Below, in pieces: positions 48,270 to 56,936 of a DNA stretch of 64,000 nt. The stretch's first letter is position 1. Each line of letters begins with the position of its first letter. Origin of the DNA: Streptomyces sp. NBC_00490 (lineage in GTDB: Bacteria; Actinomycetota; Actinomycetes; Streptomycetales; Streptomycetaceae); the NCBI RefSeq assembly GCF_036013645.1, contig NZ_CP107869.1, positions 8,928,001 to 8,992,000 on the forward strand. The letters are read 5' to 3'. The position numbers and the translations under genes were made by a program. The notes under the pieces are model-generated. The model did not search any database, was not told the DNA's origin, and was given only the letters and a program-made list of their open reading frames with translations.

Positions 48270-48920
48270 ATGAGTCGCAACATCAGCTACAACACCGCCG
48301 ACCAGCACGACATCATCGCCTTCCTCGGCGCCGGCGAACTGACGAAGGACCAGCAGCGCATCCTCGGCAATGTCCGCAAGTACGCCGAGGCGCACCAGGC
48401 CGACCTCGAACGGCAGGGCGTCGACTGGGGCCTGACCGTCCCCGAGGCGCTGGACCACCTCATAGCGGGCCGCGCCGACTCGGACGCCGAGTGCGCGGGC
48501 AACGCGTACTACACCGCCCTGCAGAAGATCATCGACCGGAACGGCAGCGACCCGTACGAGCTGGGCACCTTCTCCAAGCCCTTGACCTTCTTCGGGCTGA
48601 TGGACGACGAGCTGCGCCGCCTCGGCGTCCCCGCCGACCTGCTGCCGGGCGGCTTCCTGTTCGCCGGACCGCCTGACGGCATCCCCTTCCACATCCCCTG
48701 TCCCGTAGACGGCACCCCGGACATCGGCCGTCTGCCGCTGGCGAAGGCGAAGCCGGCCGCGGACGCCTACCGCGCCGTCCTGGACCGCGTCGACAGCGCC
48801 TTCTCCTACGAGCTCGGGCAGCTCGCCGGACAGCTGGAGTTCGAGCACGACGAGTGGCGGTCCGCGCAGTCGATCGACTGGTACAGCCAGGACACGATCT
48901 TCTTCTCGATCACGGGCTGA
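48270..48920 (+). CDS. Conserved hypothetical protein (DUF7691-like)
   Basis: 216-aa cytoplasmic protein of a family found in Streptomyces (DUF7691, from memory and unsure). Opening MSRNISYNTADQHDIIAFLG, central ALDHLIAGRADSDAECAGNAY with NGSDPYELGTFSKPLTFF, and closing ELGQLAGQLEFEHDEWRSAQS are the features. No catalytic motif or membrane segment can be seen. ATG at 48270 follows the LysR stop by 33 bases, so co-transcription is possible; ATG at 48261 is an alternative start. Confidence 0.6.
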   Translation: MSRNISYNTADQHDIIAFLGAGELTKDQQRILGNVRKYAEAHQADLERQGVDWGLTVPEALDHLIAGRADSDAECAGNAYYTALQKIIDRNGSDPYELGTFSKPLTFFGLMDDELRRLGVPADLLPGGFLFAGPPDGIPFHIPCPVDGTPDIGRLPLAKAKPAADAYRAVLDRVDSAFSYELGQLAGQLEFEHDEWRSAQSIDWYSQDTIFFSITG

Positions 48921-48968
48921 ACCGTCGTACGGGCGGGAGGGCGTTGGAGGGCGTACGGGCATGGGAAA

Positions 48969-48997
48969 GGGGCCGGAGCTCCATGAGCTCAGGCCCC
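48969..48997. terminator. Bidirectional terminator
   Basis: GGGGCC-G-GAGCTC and GAGCTC-A-GGCCCC form a 13-position stem with one mismatch and a CAT loop, between the convergent genes ending at 48920 and 49015. Confidence 0.75.
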
Positions 48998-49014
48998 TCG
49001 CTGCGAGGAGGTGA

Positions 49015-49578
49015 TCAGGCGGCAGCGGTCTCGCCGGCGTGGCTGTGCACCCGGGCGATGACCTCGGTCAGCTGCTCGGCGACCTCGGCGTCGTCGGCCG
49101 GGTGGGTCTCGGCGAAGCGGACCACGGAACCGGGGATGGAGAGCTTGACGTCCTCGAGCACCGTGGCGCCGGCGATGCCCAGCGCCTTGCGGGTCTCGTC
49201 CTGCGCCCACACGCCACCGAACTGGCCGAACGCGGTGCCCACCACGGCGGCCGGCTTGCCGCCGAAGGCGCCGGCGCCGTACGGGCGGGACAGCCAGTCG
49301 ATGGCGTTCTTCAGGACGGCCGGGATGGTGCCGTTGTACTCGGGGGAGAAGAGCAGGAAGCCGTCGGCGGCCTGGGCGGCCTCACGCAGCTTGGCGGCCG
49401 GGGCCGGGACGCTGCCCTCGACGTCGATGTCCTCGTTGTAGAACGGGATCTCGGCCAGGCCCTCGAAGAGCTCGACGCTCGCACCCTCGGGGGCGAACTT
49501 GACCGCCGCCTCGGCCAGCTGGCGGTTGTGCGAACCGGCGCGAAGGCTGCCGACGAGCGCAAGGATGCGAACAGACAT
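49015..49578 (-). CDS. NADPH-dependent FMN reductase
   Basis: Flavodoxin-like reductase of 187 aa. The phosphate-binding GSLRAGSHNRQLAEAA near residues 8-23, the LFSPEYNGTIPAVLKNAIDW signature (split LFSPEYNGTIPA/VLKNAIDW) and GGKPAAVVGTAFGQFGG are the family blocks. Such enzymes supply reduced flavin or reduce quinones, azo dyes and chromate. Start ATG 49578 is preceded by a GGAG site. It diverges from a TetR gene with twin operators between them. Confidence 0.9.
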   Translation of the reverse strand: MSVRILALVGSLRAGSHNRQLAEAAVKFAPEGASVELFEGLAEIPFYNEDIDVEGSVPAPAAKLREAAQAADGFLLFSPEYNGTIPAVLKNAIDWLSRPYGAGAFGGKPAAVVGTAFGQFGGVWAQDETRKALGIAGATVLEDVKLSIPGSVVRFAETHPADDAEVAEQLTEVIARVHSHAGETAAA

Positions 49579-49615
49579 GCGAACTCCAAGATGCTGAAAC
49601 AGTGCCGTCACAAAT

Positions 49616-49664
49616 ACGGACCGGGGTCCGTTTAACTTCTATCACCCTAACCGGACCGCGGTCC
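49616..49664. promoter_or_regulatory. Twin TetR operators between FMN reductase and TetR genes
   Basis: ACGGACC-GG-GGTCCGT (49616-49631) and GGACCGCGGTCC (49653-49664) are two perfect dyads sharing GGACC/GGTCC, centred 35 bases apart in the divergent promoter region. They are the likely sites of the adjacent TetR protein. Confidence 0.65.
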
Positions 49665-49695
49665 AGTTTCATTCCCGATGCTTTACGCTGTCGTC

Positions 49696-50358
49696 ATGTC
49701 CGCCTCTCTGCCGCCGTTTCCCAGGCATCAGGAACCTGCGGGCGATGCCGAACTGCTCCAGCTCGGCACGCCCGAGGAGGAGCCCTGCCTGCGCGCCGAC
49801 GCCGCGCGCAACCGTGCCCGGCTGCTGGAGGCGGCGGCCCGGCTGATCGCCGAGCACGGCGCCGCCGGGGTCACGATGGAGGCGGTGGCCGCCGCCGCCC
49901 AGGTCGGCAAGGGAACCGTCTTCCGCCGCTTCGGCGACCGCACCGGCCTGCTGATGGCGCTGCTGGACCACACGGCGAAGAAGCTGCAGGAGGACTTCCT
50001 CGGTGGCCCGCCGCCGCTCGGCCCCGGGTCGCCGCCCCTGGAGCGGCTGCGGGCGTTCGGTGTGGCGGTGCTGTATCGAACCAACGAGCAGCTGGACCTC
50101 CACCTCGCCGCCGTGCCGGAGCCCACCCGCCGGTTCTCCCACCCGTCGCACCGCGCGCTCACCATGCACGTCACGGTCCTGCTGCGCCAGATCGTCCCGG
50201 ACGCCGACTGCGAACTGCTGGCGCGGACCCTGCTCGGGTATCTCGACCCCGCCCTGATCCACCACCTGACCAGGGAGTGCGGGATGCCGATGGAACGCCT
50301 CGAGGCCGGCTGGGCCGATCTGGTGGACCGCGTGACGGGCAGCGGGGCGACCCACTGA
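49696..50358 (+). CDS. TetR-family transcriptional regulator
   Basis: Repressor of 220 aa. HTH: RLLEAAARLIAEHGAAGVTM then EAVAAAAQVGKGTVFRRFGDR, with GTVFRRFGDRTGLLMALLDH as the TetR signature. A 35-residue Pro/Glu-rich segment precedes the domain. The C-terminal pocket (95-215) is not diagnostic. ATG at 49696 was used; an upstream in-frame TTG/ATG at 49678 lies within the operator region. It divergently faces the FMN reductase gene and probably represses it and itself. Confidence 0.88.
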   Translation: MSASLPPFPRHQEPAGDAELLQLGTPEEEPCLRADAARNRARLLEAAARLIAEHGAAGVTMEAVAAAAQVGKGTVFRRFGDRTGLLMALLDHTAKKLQEDFLGGPPPLGPGSPPLERLRAFGVAVLYRTNEQLDLHLAAVPEPTRRFSHPSHRALTMHVTVLLRQIVPDADCELLARTLLGYLDPALIHHLTRECGMPMERLEAGWADLVDRVTGSGATH

Positions 50359-50397
50359 GGGGCGACTCGCACAGGTTCTGCAAAGATGCGTCACGTC

Positions 50398-51432
50398 ATG
50401 GTGCAGATACCGAAAACGCCCGCCCCCGCGTCGCCCGCACCGCGCTCCGTTCCCACGAGCGCCGATGTGGCCCGTCTGGCCGGCGTCTCGCGCGCGACCG
50501 TCTCCTACGTCCTCAACAACACCAGCGCCGTCCGGATCAGTGAGCCCACCCGCCGCCGTGTCCACGAGGCCGCCAAGGAACTCGGGTACGTGCCGCACGC
50601 GGCCGCCCGCAGCCTGCGCGCCGGACACAGCCGCCTGGTCCTGATGCCCGCCCCCACCATCCCCGTCGGCCAGCTCTACGGCCAGTTCATCAACGAACTC
50701 CAGTGGGCCCTCAGCCGCCTCGACTACACCGTCGTGCAGCACGGCAGCGTCGGACTGCACGGCGACGAGGCCGCCCGCGCCTGGGCCGAACTCCGCCCGG
50801 TCGCCGTCCTGGTGCCCGGCGCCGGACTCGGCCCGAAGGGCGTCGCGGTCCTCAAGCGCTCCGGCGCCCGCGCCGTCGTCACCCTCGGCCCCGAGTCCGT
50901 CGAGGGCGCCCACGCCCTGCTCATGGACCACGAGGCGGTCGGCCGCTGCGCCGGCGCCCACCTGTACGAGCGCGGCCGGCGCCGCATCGGCGTCGTCGTC
51001 CCCGAGGAGGCGGGCCTGGAGGCCTTCTCGCTGCCCCGCCTCGAAGGCGTGCGCAACGCCCTGCGCGGCACCGACGCCACCGTGACCCATCTGCCCCTCG
51101 CCCACACCGAGGAGGCCGGCGCCCGGCTCGCCGCCCGCTGGCGCGACCTCGGCCTGGACGCGGTGTTCGCGTACAACGACGAGTACGCGATGCTGCTGAT
51201 GCGCGCCCTCCAGGACCAGGGTGTCGACGTGCCCGGCGAGACGGCGCTGATCGGCGCCGACGACCTGATGATCGGCCGTCTCCTGCGGCCCCGACTGAGC
51301 ACGGTCCACCTCGAACTGCCCTCCGGCCGCGACCTCGCCGAACTGGTCGACCGGGCGGTGCGCGACCCCGGCGCCGTGCCCGAGACGCACAAGGTGCTGG
51401 GAGCGACGGTGGTGCACCGCGAGTCCAGCTGA
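50398..51432 (+). CDS. LacI-family transcriptional regulator
   Basis: Regulator of 344 aa. HTH and hinge: SADVARLAGVSRATVSYVLN, RRRVHEAAKELGYVPHAAARS. The effector domain (60-340) is of the periplasmic-binding type, with GLDAVFAYNDEYAMLLMRAL and TALIGADDLMIGRLLRP in the usual places. An ATG four codons upstream (50386) is equally possible. It lies 39 bases ahead of pobA on the same strand, so it may control 4-hydroxybenzoate use; a short dyad AGCCTG-N5-CAGGCT (51434-51450) sits between the two. Confidence 0.88.
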   Translation: MVQIPKTPAPASPAPRSVPTSADVARLAGVSRATVSYVLNNTSAVRISEPTRRRVHEAAKELGYVPHAAARSLRAGHSRLVLMPAPTIPVGQLYGQFINELQWALSRLDYTVVQHGSVGLHGDEAARAWAELRPVAVLVPGAGLGPKGVAVLKRSGARAVVTLGPESVEGAHALLMDHEAVGRCAGAHLYERGRRRIGVVVPEEAGLEAFSLPRLEGVRNALRGTDATVTHLPLAHTEEAGARLAARWRDLGLDAVFAYNDEYAMLLMRALQDQGVDVPGETALIGADDLMIGRLLRPRLSTVHLELPSGRDLAELVDRAVRDPGAVPETHKVLGATVVHRESS

Positions 51433-51471
51433 GAGCCTGAGTCCCAGGCTGTCACCCACGGAAGGCGTGCC

Positions 51472-52650
51472 ATGCGCACGACGGTCGGCATCATCGGCGG
51501 CGGCCCCGCCGGACTGCTCCTCGCCCGCCTGCTGCACCGCGCAGGCGTCGACTGTGTCGTCCTGGAGGCCAGGACGCGCGAGTACGTCGAACAGCGCCAG
51601 CGTGCCGGAATGCTGGAGCAGGGCACGGTCGACGCCCTGCGCGAGTGCGGCGCGGCCGAGCGACTGGAGGCCCGGGGCCTGGTCCACCAGGGCATCGAGC
51701 TGCGCTTCGACCGGGAACGCCACCACATCGACTTCCCGGTCCTCACCGGTGGCCGTACCGTCACCATCTACGCCCAGACCGAGATCGTGAAGGATCTCGT
51801 GGCCCTCCAACTGGCCGACGGGCCACCGCTGTTGTTCGAGGCGCAGGCGCTCGCGATCGAGAAGCCGCAGACCACGGCACCGGTCGTGAGGTTCGTGCAC
51901 GAGGGCCGCGAACAGACGCTGAACTGCGACTGGGTCGTCGGCTGCGACGGCTTCCACGGCATCGCCCGCGATACCGTCCCCGCCGAGGTGAGCCGTGCCT
52001 ACGAGCACGACTATCCGTACTCCTGGCTGGGGATCCTCGCCGATGTCGCCCCGTCCTGCGACGAGTTGATCTACGCCCGCGGCGAGCGCGGCTTCGCCCT
52101 GCACAGCATGCGCTCACCGCATGTGTCACGCCTGTACCTACAGGTCCCGAACGGCACCGACCCCGACGACTGGTCCGACGACCGCATCTGGGAGGAACTC
52201 GCCGCCCGCTTCGCCATCGACGCCGACTGGACCCTGCGTCGCGGCCCGATCACCGCCAAGTCCGTGACCCCGATGCGCAGTTACGTCCACGAACCGATGC
52301 GCCACGGACGGCTCCTGCTGGCCGGCGACGCCGCCCACATCGTCCCGCCGACCGGCGCCAAGGGCCTCAACCTCGCGGTCTCCGACGTCCGCCTGCTCGG
52401 CCGCGCCTTCGCCGAGCTGCGCCGCACCGGCTCCGAGCAACTCCTGGACACCTACTCGCAAGTGTGCCTCGCCCGCGTCTGGCAGGCGACCCGGTTTTCG
52501 TACGACATGACGACGATGCTGCACACCCACCCCGACGCGGACCCCTTCGAGCACCGAATGCAGCTGGCGCGGCTGCGCCGGATCACCGCGTCCCGGCACG
52601 CCGCCGCCGAACTGGCCGCGAACTACACGGGACTACCCCTTCAGTGGTGA
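51472..52650 (+). CDS. pobA: 4-Hydroxybenzoate 3-monooxygenase
   Basis: FAD-dependent PHBH of 392 aa that converts 4-hydroxybenzoate to protocatechuate with NADPH and O2. The dinucleotide motif is VGIIGGGPAGLLLARLL, Arg44 is in QRQRAGMLEQG, the DG motif is VVGCDGFHGIARD and the GD motif GDAAHIVPPTGAKGLNLA (285-302). The active-site residues fall at the very numbers of the Pseudomonas enzyme: Tyr201, Ser212, Arg214 and Tyr385. The pathway onward (protocatechuate cleavage) is not in this window. It follows a LacI regulator. Confidence 0.96.
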   Translation: MRTTVGIIGGGPAGLLLARLLHRAGVDCVVLEARTREYVEQRQRAGMLEQGTVDALRECGAAERLEARGLVHQGIELRFDRERHHIDFPVLTGGRTVTIYAQTEIVKDLVALQLADGPPLLFEAQALAIEKPQTTAPVVRFVHEGREQTLNCDWVVGCDGFHGIARDTVPAEVSRAYEHDYPYSWLGILADVAPSCDELIYARGERGFALHSMRSPHVSRLYLQVPNGTDPDDWSDDRIWEELAARFAIDADWTLRRGPITAKSVTPMRSYVHEPMRHGRLLLAGDAAHIVPPTGAKGLNLAVSDVRLLGRAFAELRRTGSEQLLDTYSQVCLARVWQATRFSYDMTTMLHTHPDADPFEHRMQLARLRRITASRHAAAELAANYTGLPLQW

Positions 52651-52687
52651 GCCCCCACCGGGACGCGGTGCCTCAACAGCCGTACGG

Positions 52688-53074
<387 letters not shown>

Positions 53075-53119
53075 GGCGTGAATCCCTCTTCCTGATGTCG
53101 GGGCGAAGCCGTCGTCGCA

Positions 53120-53145
53120 AACACGAAAGGCAGAGTAGGTATTCC
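53120..53145 (-). promoter_or_regulatory. Sigma-R promoter for the thioredoxin gene
   Basis: On the - strand GGAAT (53145-53141), exactly 18 bases, then GTT (53122-53120). This is the consensus GGAAT-N18-GTT of the thiol-oxidative-stress sigma factor SigR. The transcript would begin about 40 bases before the ATG. Confidence 0.8.
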
Positions 53146-53195
53146 GCGCGCGTACCCATGTGGCCTGAGCGCACACCACCCGTAAGACTGACCCC

Positions 53196-54614
53196 ATGAC
53201 GGAAACGGAATCCACTGTGTACGACGTCGTGGTGCTCGGTGCCGGGCCCGTGGGGGAGAACGTCGCCGACCGCACCCGTGCGGCCGGTCTCTCCACCGCG
53301 GTCGTGGAGAGCGAGCTGGTCGGCGGCGAATGCTCCTACTGGGCCTGTATGCCCAGCAAGGCCCTGCTGCGCCCGGTCATCGCCCAGGCCGACGCCCGGC
53401 GCCTGCCCGGACTCGCACCCGCCGTGCAGGGCCCCCTCGACACGGCCGCGGTCCTCGCACGACGGGACGAGTACACCTCCCACTGGAAGGACGACGGCCA
53501 GGTCCGCTGGATCGAGGGCATCGGCGCCGACCTCTACCGCGGCCACGGCCGCCTCACCGGCCCTCGCACGGTCACCGTGGGCGACAAGGTCCTGACCGCC
53601 CGGCATGCCGTCGTCGTCAGCACCGGCACCCGCGCCGTCCTGCCGGACCTCCCCGGACTCGACGAGGTCAAGCCGTGGACCAGCAGGGAGGCCACCAGCG
53701 CCAAGGCCGCGCCCGGCCGCCTGGTCGTGGTCGGCGGCGGGGTCGTCGCCACCGAGATGGCCGCCGCCTGGCAGGCCCTCGGCTCCCGGGTCACCCTCCT
53801 GGTGCGCGGCAAGGGCCTGCTGAACCGCATGGAGCCCTTCGCCGGCGAACTGGTCCACGAGGGCCTCACCGAGGCGGGTGCCGACGTCCGCACCGGCACC
53901 TCGGTCGCCTCGGTGACCCGCGAGAACGGCACCGTCGTGGTCGTCACCGACACCGGTGAGCGCATCGAGGCCGACGAGATCCTCTTCGCGACCGGACGCG
54001 CCCCGCGCACCGACGACATCGGCCTCGACACCGTCGGCCTGGAACCCGGCTCCTGGCTGGACGTCGACGACAGCCTCCGCGTCACCGGCAACGACTGGCT
54101 CTACGCCGTCGGCGACGTCAACCACCGGGCCCTCCTCACCCACCAGGGCAAGTACCAGGCCCGCATCGCCGGGGCCGCCATCGCGGCCCGCGCCTCCGGG
54201 GCTTCCCTCCTGGAGACGGCCCCCTGGGGCGCGCACGCCGCGACCGCCGACCACTGCGCCGTACCCCAGGTCGTCTTCACCGACCCGGAGGCCGCCGCCG
54301 TCGGCCTCTCCCTGGCGGAGGCCGAACAGGCGGGCCACCGGGTCCGCGCCGTCGACTACGAGCTCGGCAACGTCTCCGGCGCGAGCCTGTACGGCGACGG
54401 CTACCGGGGCCGCGCCCGCATGGTCGTGGACCTGGAGCGCGAGATCCTGCTCGGGGTGACCTTCGTCGGCCCGGGTGTCGGCGAACTCATCCACTCCGCC
54501 ACCATCGCCGTCGCCGGAGAGGTGCCGATCAGCAGGCTGTGGCACGCCGTGCCGTCGTATCCGACGATCAGCGAGGTGTGGCTGCGGCTGCTGGAGAGCT
54601 ACCGCGACAACTGA
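53196..54614 (+). CDS. Pyridine nucleotide-disulfide oxidoreductase
   Basis: FAD/NAD(P) flavoprotein of 472 aa of the lipoamide dehydrogenase/mercuric reductase class. FAD motif: VVVLGAGPVGENVADRT (15-20). Redox disulfide: GGECSYWACMPSKALL, Cys46 and Cys51. NAD motif: LVVVGGGVVATEMAAAW; FAD Asp: DWLYAVGDVNHRAL. At the C-terminus the usual catalytic His of H-P-T-x-S-E is Tyr455 (PSYPTISEVW), while His450 lies five residues ahead. This Tyr form marks an actinobacterial subgroup of unknown substrate. It is divergent from thioredoxin, but is not itself behind the sigma-R site. Confidence 0.9.
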   Translation: MTETESTVYDVVVLGAGPVGENVADRTRAAGLSTAVVESELVGGECSYWACMPSKALLRPVIAQADARRLPGLAPAVQGPLDTAAVLARRDEYTSHWKDDGQVRWIEGIGADLYRGHGRLTGPRTVTVGDKVLTARHAVVVSTGTRAVLPDLPGLDEVKPWTSREATSAKAAPGRLVVVGGGVVATEMAAAWQALGSRVTLLVRGKGLLNRMEPFAGELVHEGLTEAGADVRTGTSVASVTRENGTVVVVTDTGERIEADEILFATGRAPRTDDIGLDTVGLEPGSWLDVDDSLRVTGNDWLYAVGDVNHRALLTHQGKYQARIAGAAIAARASGASLLETAPWGAHAATADHCAVPQVVFTDPEAAAVGLSLAEAEQAGHRVRAVDYELGNVSGASLYGDGYRGRARMVVDLEREILLGVTFVGPGVGELIHSATIAVAGEVPISRLWHAVPSYPTISEVWLRLLESYRDN

Positions 54615-54697
54615 GCCCCGCGGCGGGCACGCAGCCGGGCACGGCCGTCATGGTCACCCACGACGACCGCGCCCGGCGCTCCCCGGTTCACCGTCCG

Positions 54698-55342
54698 CTA
54701 CGGCAGCGTGAAGCCCAGCGACTCGGCCGCCTCCGCCGGCGTCGGCTGCGCCCATCGCTCCGCCATCGCCTGGCCCGAGGACAGGGACCGCAGCTCCGCC
54801 CGGTCGAGGTAGAGCAGGCCGTCGAGGTGGTCGGTCTCGTGCTGCACGATCCGCGCCGGCCACCCGGAGAACACCTCGTCCACCGCGCGCCCGTGCTCGT
54901 CCTCGCCCGTCAGCCGCACCTCGGCGTGGCGCGCCACGACCGCCTGCCAGCCCGGCACGCTCAGACACCCCTCGAAGAACCCGGCACGCGCGGTGCCGAC
55001 CGACTCGTACGACGGATTGACCAGCACCCGGAACGGCTGCGGCACCCGTCCGCGCGCCACCCTGATCTCGTCCGGCACCGGCGCCGGGTCCTCGATCACC
55101 GCGATCCGCAGCGGCACGCCGACCTGCGGAGCCGCCAGGCCCACGCCCGGCGCCGCGTGCATGGTGATCCGCAGCGCCTCGACGAACCGGGCCAGCAGCG
55201 CGGAGTCCAACTGCCCCTCGAACCGCTCGGTCCCGCGCCGCAGCACCGGATCACCGGCCGCCACGATCGGCAGCGGGCCCTCGCCCGCCAGGAGTTCCTC
55301 GACCAGCCCGGCAAGGGGCGCGTGATGACGGGGAGTTGCCAT
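54698..55342 (-). CDS. def: Peptide deformylase
   Basis: Metalloenzyme of 214 aa that removes the formyl group from new proteins. Motif 1 GVGLAAPQ (66-73), motif 2 EGCLS (124-128) with ligand Cys126, motif 3 QHETDHLDG with His168, Glu169 and His172. All catalytic residues are intact. An N-terminal extension of about 25 residues is common in actinobacterial paralogues. It is likely an accessory copy, since fmt is not adjacent. ATG at 55342 is favoured over a start further upstream. Confidence 0.95.
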   Translation of the reverse strand: MATPRHHAPLAGLVEELLAGEGPLPIVAAGDPVLRRGTERFEGQLDSALLARFVEALRITMHAAPGVGLAAPQVGVPLRIAVIEDPAPVPDEIRVARGRVPQPFRVLVNPSYESVGTARAGFFEGCLSVPGWQAVVARHAEVRLTGEDEHGRAVDEVFSGWPARIVQHETDHLDGLLYLDRAELRSLSSGQAMAERWAQPTPAEAAESLGFTLP

Positions 55343-55377
55343 CGCGCCAGGATGCCATGCCCCCCTGCCCACCTTTG

Positions 55378-55393
55378 TGTGACGCAGGTCACT
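55378..55393. promoter_or_regulatory. CRP-like site in the def/PepSY gene intergenic region
   Basis: TGTGA-N6-TCACT (dyad GTGAC-GCAG-GTCAC) matches the CRP/FNR-type half-site pattern. It is 36 bases upstream of the def start and about 90 bases upstream of the PepSY gene. Confidence 0.45.
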
Positions 55394-55481
55394 TCAGCCT
55401 CCGGGAACTCGAAGGCACCTTCCCCCGACTACTGGACCGGTACAGCCGAGAAACGTCCCCTGCCCCAGAAAAGAACCGCCG

Positions 55482-56879
55482 ATGACCTCCGCTCTCACGA
55501 GGACCACGGACGAGGCCCCGAAAGCCGCCGATCCGACGCCGTCACGCAGCAGTTGGGCACCGCTCCGCCCCCTGCTGCTGCGCCTGCACTTCTACGCCGG
55601 ACTGCTCGTCGCGCCGTTCCTTCTGGTGGCCGCCTGCACCGGACTCCTCTACGCCGCGTCCTTCCAGGCCGAGAAGATCCTCTACGCCGACGAGTTGACC
55701 GTCTCCGCGGTCGGCGACACCAAGCTGCCCATCTCCCAGCAGGTCACCGCCGCCCGCGAGGCCCACCCCGAGGGCACCGTCGCGGCCGTCCGCCCCTCCC
55801 CGCAGGACGACGCGACGACCCGGGTCCTGCTGTCCGGCGTCAAGGGCGTCGACGCCGACCACACCCTCGCCGTCTTCGTCGACCCGTACACCGCCGAGGT
55901 CCAGGGCGCCCTCGAGCAGTACGGCTCGACCGGCGCACTGCCCCTGCGCACCTGGATCTCCGAGCTCCACCGCAATCTGCACCTCGGCGAGACCGGCCGC
56001 CTCTACAGCGAGTTCGCGGCGAGCTGGCTGTGGGTGATCGCGAGCGCCGGCCTGGTGATGTGGTTCACCCGCCGCCGGGCCCGGCGCAAGCTGCGCGGGA
56101 CCAGCGGGCGGCGCCGCACCCTGGGCCTGCACGGCGGCGTCGGCGCCTGGGCCGCCGCCGGGTTCCTCTTCCTGTCGGTGACCGGTCTGACCTGGTCCAC
56201 CTACGCCGGCGCCAACATCGACGTTCTGCGCACCTCGCTGCACCAGGCCACCCCGTCGATCTCCGCGAGCGGGGGCGGCGACCACTCCGGGCACGGCGCG
56301 TCCGCCTCGGCCGGGGACGCCGAGCACGGCGTCGGCCTCGACAGGATCCTGGCGGCGGCGCGGGCCGAGGGGCTCGGCGACCCGGTCGAGATCGTCCCGC
56401 CCGCCGACGCCGCGTCGACGTACGTGGTGAAGCAGGTGGGGCGCGGCTACCCCACGAAGCAGGACGCGGTGGCCGTCGACCCGACCAGCGGCGAGGTCAC
56501 CGACGTGCTGCGGTTCGCCGACTTCCCGGTCCTCGCCAAGCTGACCCGCTGGGGCATCGACCTGCACACGGGCGTCCTGTTCGGCCTGGTCAACCAGATC
56601 GCCCTGATGCTGCTCGCGCTCTGTCTGATCCTGTTGATCGTGTGGGGTTACCGGATGTGGTGGCAGCGCGGGCGTGGCTCCGCCTTCGGCCGTCCGATCC
56701 CGCGCGGCGCCTGGCAGAAGGTGCCCCCGCTGATCCTGCTGCCGTGCGTGGCGGGCATCGCGGTCCTCGGGTACTACGTCCCGCTCCTCGGCATTCCGCT
56801 GGCCGCGTTCCTCGTCGTCGACATCGTCCTCGGCGATATCAGCCACCGGCGGGGGAAGCGCGCCGAGGCGGCGGCCTGA
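55482..56879 (+). CDS. PepSY-domain membrane protein (iron-regulated type)
   Basis: Four-helix membrane protein of 465 aa of the PepSY_TM family. LRPLLLRLHFYAGLLVAPFLL (split as LLLRLHFYAGLLVAPF) is the diagnostic first helix with His; the second is SWLWVIASAGLVMWF, the third GVGAWAAAGFLFLSVTGLTW-like, and a later pair at 366-425. Two PepSY-like external domains lie at 60-150 and 265-350, with a His/Gly-rich loop (GGGDHSGHGASASAGDAEHG) that could bind metal. Relatives act with siderophores, ferric reduction or heme/copper. The gene stands alone. Confidence 0.85.
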   Translation: MTSALTRTTDEAPKAADPTPSRSSWAPLRPLLLRLHFYAGLLVAPFLLVAACTGLLYAASFQAEKILYADELTVSAVGDTKLPISQQVTAAREAHPEGTVAAVRPSPQDDATTRVLLSGVKGVDADHTLAVFVDPYTAEVQGALEQYGSTGALPLRTWISELHRNLHLGETGRLYSEFAASWLWVIASAGLVMWFTRRRARRKLRGTSGRRRTLGLHGGVGAWAAAGFLFLSVTGLTWSTYAGANIDVLRTSLHQATPSISASGGGDHSGHGASASAGDAEHGVGLDRILAAARAEGLGDPVEIVPPADAASTYVVKQVGRGYPTKQDAVAVDPTSGEVTDVLRFADFPVLAKLTRWGIDLHTGVLFGLVNQIALMLLALCLILLIVWGYRMWWQRGRGSAFGRPIPRGAWQKVPPLILLPCVAGIAVLGYYVPLLGIPLAAFLVVDIVLGDISHRRGKRAEAAA

Positions 56880-56891
56880 CCGTACGGCAGC

Positions 56892-56928
56892 GCAGGGGCC
56901 CGGTTCCATCACGGAACCGGGCCCCTGC
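56892..56928. terminator. Strong bidirectional terminator
   Basis: Perfect 16-base stem GCAGGGGCCCGGTTCC / GGAACCGGGCCCCTGC with a 5-base loop, between the convergent PepSY and TPR genes. Confidence 0.88.
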
Positions 56929-56936
56929 TGTCGTGC

